Shown: positions 58,201-64,000 of the stretch, piece after piece
Position numbering within the stretch: position 1 is the stretch's first letter
How the letters are laid out: every line of letters begins with the position of its first letter
Source: Rutstroemia sp. NJR-2017a BVV2
Lineage: Eukaryota > Ascomycota > Leotiomycetes > Helotiales > Rutstroemiaceae
Direction of reading: 5' to 3'
NCBI GenBank assembly: GCA_002946415.1
Contig: NJPS01000021.1
Coordinates: 124,001 to 188,000, forward strand
DNA length: 64,000 nt
The notes under the pieces: generated by a model
What the model was told of the DNA's origin: nothing
The model's database searches: none
What the model saw: only the letters and a program-made list of their open reading frames with translations
Translations under genes and position numbers: made by a program

Positions 58201-61200
58201 GTAAATTCTTGACAAACAAAACGATTCCGAATCCAAAATCATCAAACTCAATATAAAATCCGACTATATATATTTCTGCGGATCGAACCTACTAGCCCGC
58301 TTAGTAATATACTTACTAGTTATCGAGATATCGTCGCCGCGGCCAAAATAGCGGATTTGGGAACTTCAATCTCTCAAAATCCTATCTAAATCGAACCTCC
58401 TTCAACCTCAACTTATCAATACACTTCTGGATCTGCTAGCAGTACTATTATTCGATCTTCTCCTCCTATTAATAACAATATAGAAATGGATAATAGTTCT
58501 ATATTACCAACTACTTCGATTTTCAATCCAAACTTGGATATATCTGGCCTAAATAAGATTTTCAGTTTGGACCCACTTAATACTACTACAAGTATTACTA
58601 CTAGACCCGGCAGAAATATCTACCGCCTTCCGAAATAGGCTAATCTCTTCACTTCTTCCAAACTAAGCAAAACTATCTATTTCTCCACTATTGAACCAAC
58701 TACTCTGGATCTAGCTAGCACTAAAATTCTCTAGGTATATGACTTACTAGTCGAAGTATATTCGGCTACTAAATCATACAATAAATAAACTCAAATCCTT
58801 GATTTAATCGAGATATTTAGAGAATATACTGAATTAGGAAAACTATAAAAAGTTATCAATTAACTAGTTTCTTAGATTAATAATTTGGAATATATTATAT
58901 AAAAAATCGAAGCTAAAACAAAAACAGCTAATACTATTAACAAAGCTAATATTATAATTCTCAAAAACCCTTCTCAAATCCAATCTAACTTAACTACTAC
59001 TATTACTACTTCGATTATTTCTTCAGCTAAATTATCCTCTAGACCCTCTTTTGCCTCAATAGTACTAGTAGATAATAATAACAATCCTGGAAACTAGATT
59101 AGTATCAATAAAACTACTAAAAAAGCTAAAATCCAAAACTAATTAATTTTGGTTCGAGATCTTAATACCTCTTTCTCGATACTAGTTTTACGAAATACTA
59201 TCAATAAAGTCTTTTTAGATAAAAATATTAAAGGATCAATAATCTCCTTGATTACTATTATTAGTAATAAGAAGAATCTAGTAATTACTATAATTACTCT
59301 ATTTACTTCTGATTTTCTATTTGAGAAAAAAGCTATTTGGGAGTATTTAATTACTTTTAAATTATATTTAAAAGATAAATCTTGATATAAAATAGTATTC
59401 TATAATATCCTAACTCAGGATTTCAATATACTTTATAGAATAAAGCTAGTACTAGATAAACTAAAGATTTTTAATTCTAATCTGAATTTAAAGTTAATTA
59501 GTATACTATATTAGTTATCTTCAATAGAAAATCGAGTTATTAAGTAAGAAGGATTAATAGTAATATCCTTTGCTACTAAAGCAGAAATCGAAAGATATAT
59601 AAAAAACTAGATTTGGATAATTAGAATTAGTATTAAAGTTGAAAAGCTTTTTACTACTTCTAGATCTATTTAATATACTAAATACCAAGGATTTGGATAT
59701 TTAGTTAAATTTTGCCGAAAAAAGACTAAATATAATCTCTATAACAAACCTTATATTACTAATTAATATTACTATTCGATTTATAATCAAAATAGCCAAA
59801 AATGTTCTTATTTAGTATCAAAATATATTAACTACAAAAATAATTATATTTCCACTTCTAAAGAATATAAAATATATAAAGTTATTAAAGAAGCTAATTT
59901 ATAATTAGTACAAATACTTGAATTCTCCAAATAAATCTAAATCGAAATTCAGTTATAACTGAATTAGTACTATAATTAGTTATTAAACTAAAAATCGATT
60001 TATTATTAATTCAAGAATCTTAGATTATAAATGAAAATCTAGATTATTTAAATAATTGATCGATTTCTTATAGTAGTTTCAATTAAATTTTTTCAGTTAT
60101 TATAAGATTTAGATTTCGAATACTTATTTATATCTCGAAGATCTATATATCTAATATTATACTAGTTTCTTCAAATATCGATCTTAACTTACTAGTTCTA
60201 TTAGTAGCCAAAGAAAACAATATACTCGAACTAGTTAATATTTATAATAAAACTAGTTAAATCGAAGAAATTTCGACTAAAACAGTAAAAAGAAGTTTGC
60301 TATCTAGAACTATTTCGACTAATTTATTTATTTTAGATGATTTTAACTTTTATTATCTTTGGTAGAACCTAAATAGCCGAAGTAGTCAAATTAGTACTAA
60401 GTTAGTTCGATAGATTAAAAAGTAAAACTTGGAACTAATTAATAAACCTAGAATTATTATATTTTTTAGAAAAGCTAGTAAATCAGTTTTAGATCTTATA
60501 CTAGCTATATAAGTATTAGCTAGATATATTGATAACTAGTAAATACTAACTAATTTGGGATCTAACTATTTACCAATTTTATTTACTTTAAAAGAGAAAA
60601 AAGAACTAGTATCTCTAAGTAGACAAAAATTAGCTAGTACTTATTTTAATACTAAATTAGTAGATTGGGAACTTTTTTCAGATTATTTAATTAAAAGTAT
60701 AAAAGAATCAACTATTCTAGCTAGTTCCTTTCCTGATTTCACTTGGCTAGATCTGAAATTAAATAAGAAAGTATAAAATTATCTAAAATCGATTAGTTCG
60801 GAACTATTATTACTAGTTCAACTAGTAGTTAGCAAAGCTATTCCAAAAACTAAACCTAGTTTAAAAGCTAAATCTTGGTAGACTTCTAAGTTAAAAAGTT
60901 TAAGAAAATCGATGATACTAGCTTAGAGAAAATTAAAAATCCAAAATAGTTAAACTAGTTAAAGTTTTTATCAAAAATAATACCGATTAGCTCGGAATTA
61001 GTATTTTTTAAAGATAAAACTAGTTAAAAAGGATTATTGAAATACTTTTCTTGAAAATAATAATTCTAAATCAATATTTAAAACTTTTAGCTATACTAAA
61101 TCTTACTCTAATTAATCTCTTCCAACTATTTTAGATAAAATTACTTTTAAAGAGAAAGAAGCTATTTTGAGAACTACTCTTTTTCCCCAACCTCCTAGTT

Positions 61201-64000
61201 CGACTAGTCTTAATTGGGAAGGGTATAAAGTAGTTAACTGGAACTAGCCTAAGTTAGCTAGCACCAAATTAGCATTAGCTTGTTCAGCTAAAATCAAAGA
61301 GAAAATATTAGGATCTAACAGAATTATTTAAGAAATTATCAATAAAGCTTATTTAGCTATTCCTGAGATATTTTATAAGGTTTTCGTTTATTTAATCGAT
61401 CTTAGATACTATCTCCGATACTGGAGATAAACAACTAGAATTATTCTCAAAAAACCAACTAAATCTAACTATTTAGTTTCAAAAACTTATAGAATAATTT
61501 TATTTCTCAACTATTTAGGTAAAATAAATAAGAGAATACTAGTAAAAAGACTAGATTATTTAGCCGAAACAACTAACTTGTTATATAATTCCCAAATCGA
61601 TAGAAGATTTAAAAAATCAGTTATCGATATTGAATTATTATTAGCAAATAAGATTTAAGAAAATCATTTAAAAAGATATAAAATATCGGTTTTATTTTTG
61701 GATATTAAAAGAGCTTTCGATTATATTTCAAAAAACCAGCTATTAGCTATTTTAAAAAGATTAAAACTACTAATTAATTTAATTATTTAAGTTAGTCACT
61801 TCTTAGAATATCGACTATTTTATTTAAGTTTTAATAGCCAAATCAAGCAATTCTAGTTTATTTTAACTAGTATCTTCCAAAGTAGTCTAATCTTATCAAT
61901 TCTCTTTTTAATTTATATTAAAGAGCTTTTTCCATCGATTTCTATTTTAATCTAGTTATATATAGATAATATCGTGCTAGCTACTAACTTAATTAGTCTC
62001 AAAAAGAACTATAAGATTCTAGAAAGAGAAATTAGTAAACTATATATCTTGAGAGAAGCTAGTAATATCGAATTCGATTTAGCAAAAACAAAGTTAATTT
62101 ACTTTTTCGAGAGTAAATAAGGAACTATTGAAATTAATTCGGTTAATTTACCAAATAACTAATTAATATAATCCTTAAAAGTAGTGAAATAGCTAGATAT
62201 CTAGTTTGATAATACTTTAAGTTTCAACTAATATATCTTAACTAAAATTAATTAAGCTAAATCAGTTTTTTTAAAAGCTAATCGATTAGCTAATACCGAA
62301 AATAGATTTTCATCTTTTATAATATACTAGCTATATATCGCTTATATTATCAGTATCTCAAATTATAGATCTTCTATATAGTAAAAAGAATAAACTAAAT
62401 TTAAAACTTAATTCTAATATTTACAAAATTTGGCTTTTCGAAAAATCTTTGAAGTATTTAGAACTAGTTCAATAGTTCTTATAGAAGTAGAAACTATACT
62501 AACACTTCTCTAGACTTATTTAAATACTACTAGCTATTAATATATATTCAGAACTCTCAAAATAACCGAAAATTATCTAATTTTCAAAGAAATTTGAACT
62601 AAATCAAAGATTAATAATTAGTTCCAGAACTATTCAGTACCAATCTAAAAAGAACTAGTTAAAATAATCTAAATAAAGCAAATTAGATACTTAATATATC
62701 TATTAGTTCATTTTCAGTATTTGGAATTAATTAGTTCTTTTAAATTTCTACTTTAGGTAATTATTCTTTATTCGGTTGAAATTAGTAAATTATCTAAAAA
62801 GTTAGAAACTGAAAATTATAAAAACTCGGCTATTTTGCTAGCCTCGAACCAGTACTCAATCTATATAGATAAATTAGAACTAGTAGATCAAAAAAGAATC
62901 GAAATCGATTTAGCTTTTTTTAACTTTAACTAGGAACTAATCCAGAAGTCTAGCTAGAATATTGAGATAAGTCAACTAGTTTATAACAGCAAACTAGCCG
63001 GAATAGCCGAAGGAATTAAACTAATAAACAAAATAGCTCAAAAAGATCAAGAATTCATTATTTTCTTAGATAATCAAGCTACTTTATAAAGGTTAAAATT
63101 ATTTAGTAATAAACTAGAGCAAAATCAAATAGTACTAGTATATGAAAGTAGCTGAGAAATAGTTAGAAAAGAAGCTAAAATCAAATTAGCTTAGGTTCCA
63201 AGCTATTTCGAGATACTAAGTAACGAAAAAGTGGATCTATTAGCTAAATCAGAAACTAAAATGGACCCGGTAACTCAAATAACTAATCTCAACTATTTGG
63301 GAGCTCAAATTAAGCGAATTAAAAATCAAAAGTAGTTAGAATCTCTTTTAAAAACTTTGAAAACTATATTGGAAGCTAGCTTATTTAGCTCGACTAATTA
63401 TTTAAAAAATTTTTAAACCTACTTCTCGAAATCGTATCCAAATCCCAAATTCGACTAAAAGAGTTACTACTAGTACCTTCTTCTAGTTGAAAATCAGATA
63501 TAGTTATTTAAAATCATATTTATATTTATTAGGGTATACTAATACTAATAAATATATTTGTGGAGCAAAAGAGACTTCTGAATACTTACTTTTAAGTTAT
63601 TCCCATTTTAGTCTAGCTCGGAGCAAGCTAAAAGACAAATTAGCTACAAATTATTTATCACTTCTATTTCTTCTTAATACTACTCCCGGAATCGAAGCTA
63701 GCATCGCTTATTTAAGCGAGACAAAAATTTGTACCCGAAAATATCATCTAGCTCGAGAGCTAGTTGAGGATTAGATTGGATATTTAAATTAGAATGATTT
63801 TATTTTCATTTTTATTAGATTGATATTTTCATTATTTTAGTTATTTTCATTTACTAGAACTAGTTCCTTACCATCTCTTGATACTATTTGGTTTAAAAAT
63901 GTATTTAAACACTATTTATATTTAGCTGCTAGCAGCCTTCAGCCGCTAGCCGATCTACTATAGTCTTAGATTCAAAAAGGTCATTAAAATGATAAATCAA
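58200..64000 (+). mobile_element. RIP-damaged Tad1-like LINE, long copy (copy B)
   Basis: In order: ORF1 (about 58.3-59.9 kb) with DIVAAAKIADLGTSIS-like and LVRDLNTSFSILVLRN segments, and a zinc-knuckle region (about 59.69-59.88 kb) where several Cys have become Tyr. The endonuclease end lies near 60.56 kb (GSNYLPILFTL). The reverse transcriptase (about 61.1-62.1 kb) has FLDIKRAFDYI at about 61.70 kb and YIDN in place of the catalytic Y/F-x-D-D near 61.96 kb. The distal RNase H-like region and a 95-codon open C-terminus (63487-63774) follow, then the 3' untranslated region up to the window end. Many in-frame TAA/TAG codons make it inactive. It is less mutated than copy A. Assignment to a Tad1-like clade is from recognised ORF1/ORF2 pattern. 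Confidence 0.85.

Larger units (their letters stand above)
53230..64000. other. AT-rich, RIP-degraded block
   Basis: GC content drops sharply near 53.2 kb and stays very low. Longer frames are broken by TAA/TAG at positions expected to be Gln or Trp, and Cys codons are often Tyr, which shows C-to-T change on both strands. The block continues past the window end. About 53230-53410 is AT-rich sequence outside either recognised LINE copy. Confidence 0.85.

Noticed and set aside
59149..60776. Short open frames of 78 and 73 codons in the AT-rich block
   Set aside because: They are surviving fragments of LINE ORF1 and ORF2, not independent genes.

Overview
The window is eukaryotic and fits a filamentous ascomycete (Pezizomycotina). 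Genes carry short introns of about 50-200 nt with GTNNGT donors, CTAAC/CTAAT-type branch points and YAG acceptors. Leaders are pyrimidine-rich, and gene content is typical of filamentous fungi (ZRT3-like zinc transporter, PKA catalytic subunit, SIN1, PEX8, CLC channel, DUF6594). The last ~10.8 kb is a strongly AT-rich block with degenerate LINE copies, which points to repeat-induced point mutation (RIP). A Leotiomycete is plausible, but the sequence alone does not prove it. Coordinates and exon joins were read by eye, with reading-frame phase checked for each spliced gene.

Region 1 (1-20 kb): DUF6594 membrane protein (-), a small unknown protein (-), a ZRT3-type zinc transporter (+), an L-type lectin cargo receptor (-), TIM13 (+), an NSRP1-like splicing regulator (-) divergent from an NFKBIL1-like J-related protein (+), the cAMP-dependent protein kinase catalytic subunit (+) behind a long leader, and a Ser/Ala-rich GPI-anchored protein (-). 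Long intergenic spaces here hold simple repeats.

Region 2 (20-46.6 kb) is dense and housekeeping: SIN1/TORC2 (-) divergent from a PRCC-family protein (+), mitochondrial nuclease NUC1 (+), polyadenylation factor PFS2 (-), DGAT1 (+), STE14 methyltransferase (-), a hexapeptide acetyltransferase (+), a small polytopic membrane protein (-) divergent from PEX8 (+), a tandem-repeat Gly/Ser/Asn-rich protein (-), CWC15 (-) divergent from RRP45 (+), and a Gef1-type CLC channel (-). Several nuclear RNA-processing genes sit in head-to-head pairs that share promoters of under 300 bp.

Region 3 (46.6-53.2 kb) is sparser and accessory in character: an isoamyl-acetate-type SGNH esterase (+), an orphan leader-like stretch, an MBL-fold hydrolase (-) and a Tautomerase_3-type protein (+).

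Region 4 (53.2-64 kb) has no intact gene. It holds two inverted copies of one Tad1-like LINE. A 5'-truncated, very degraded copy lies on the minus strand (about 53.41-56.56 kb). A longer, less degraded copy lies on the plus strand (about 58.2 kb to beyond the window end). Between them is about 1.6 kb of extremely AT-rich sequence that I could not assign. I found no tRNA, rRNA or CRISPR array. I see no convincing novel multi-gene system. The most unusual items are the two LINE copies with different mutation spectra, the repeat protein built from phase-0 mini-exons, and a spaced TACTCGAG cluster upstream of the PKA gene.
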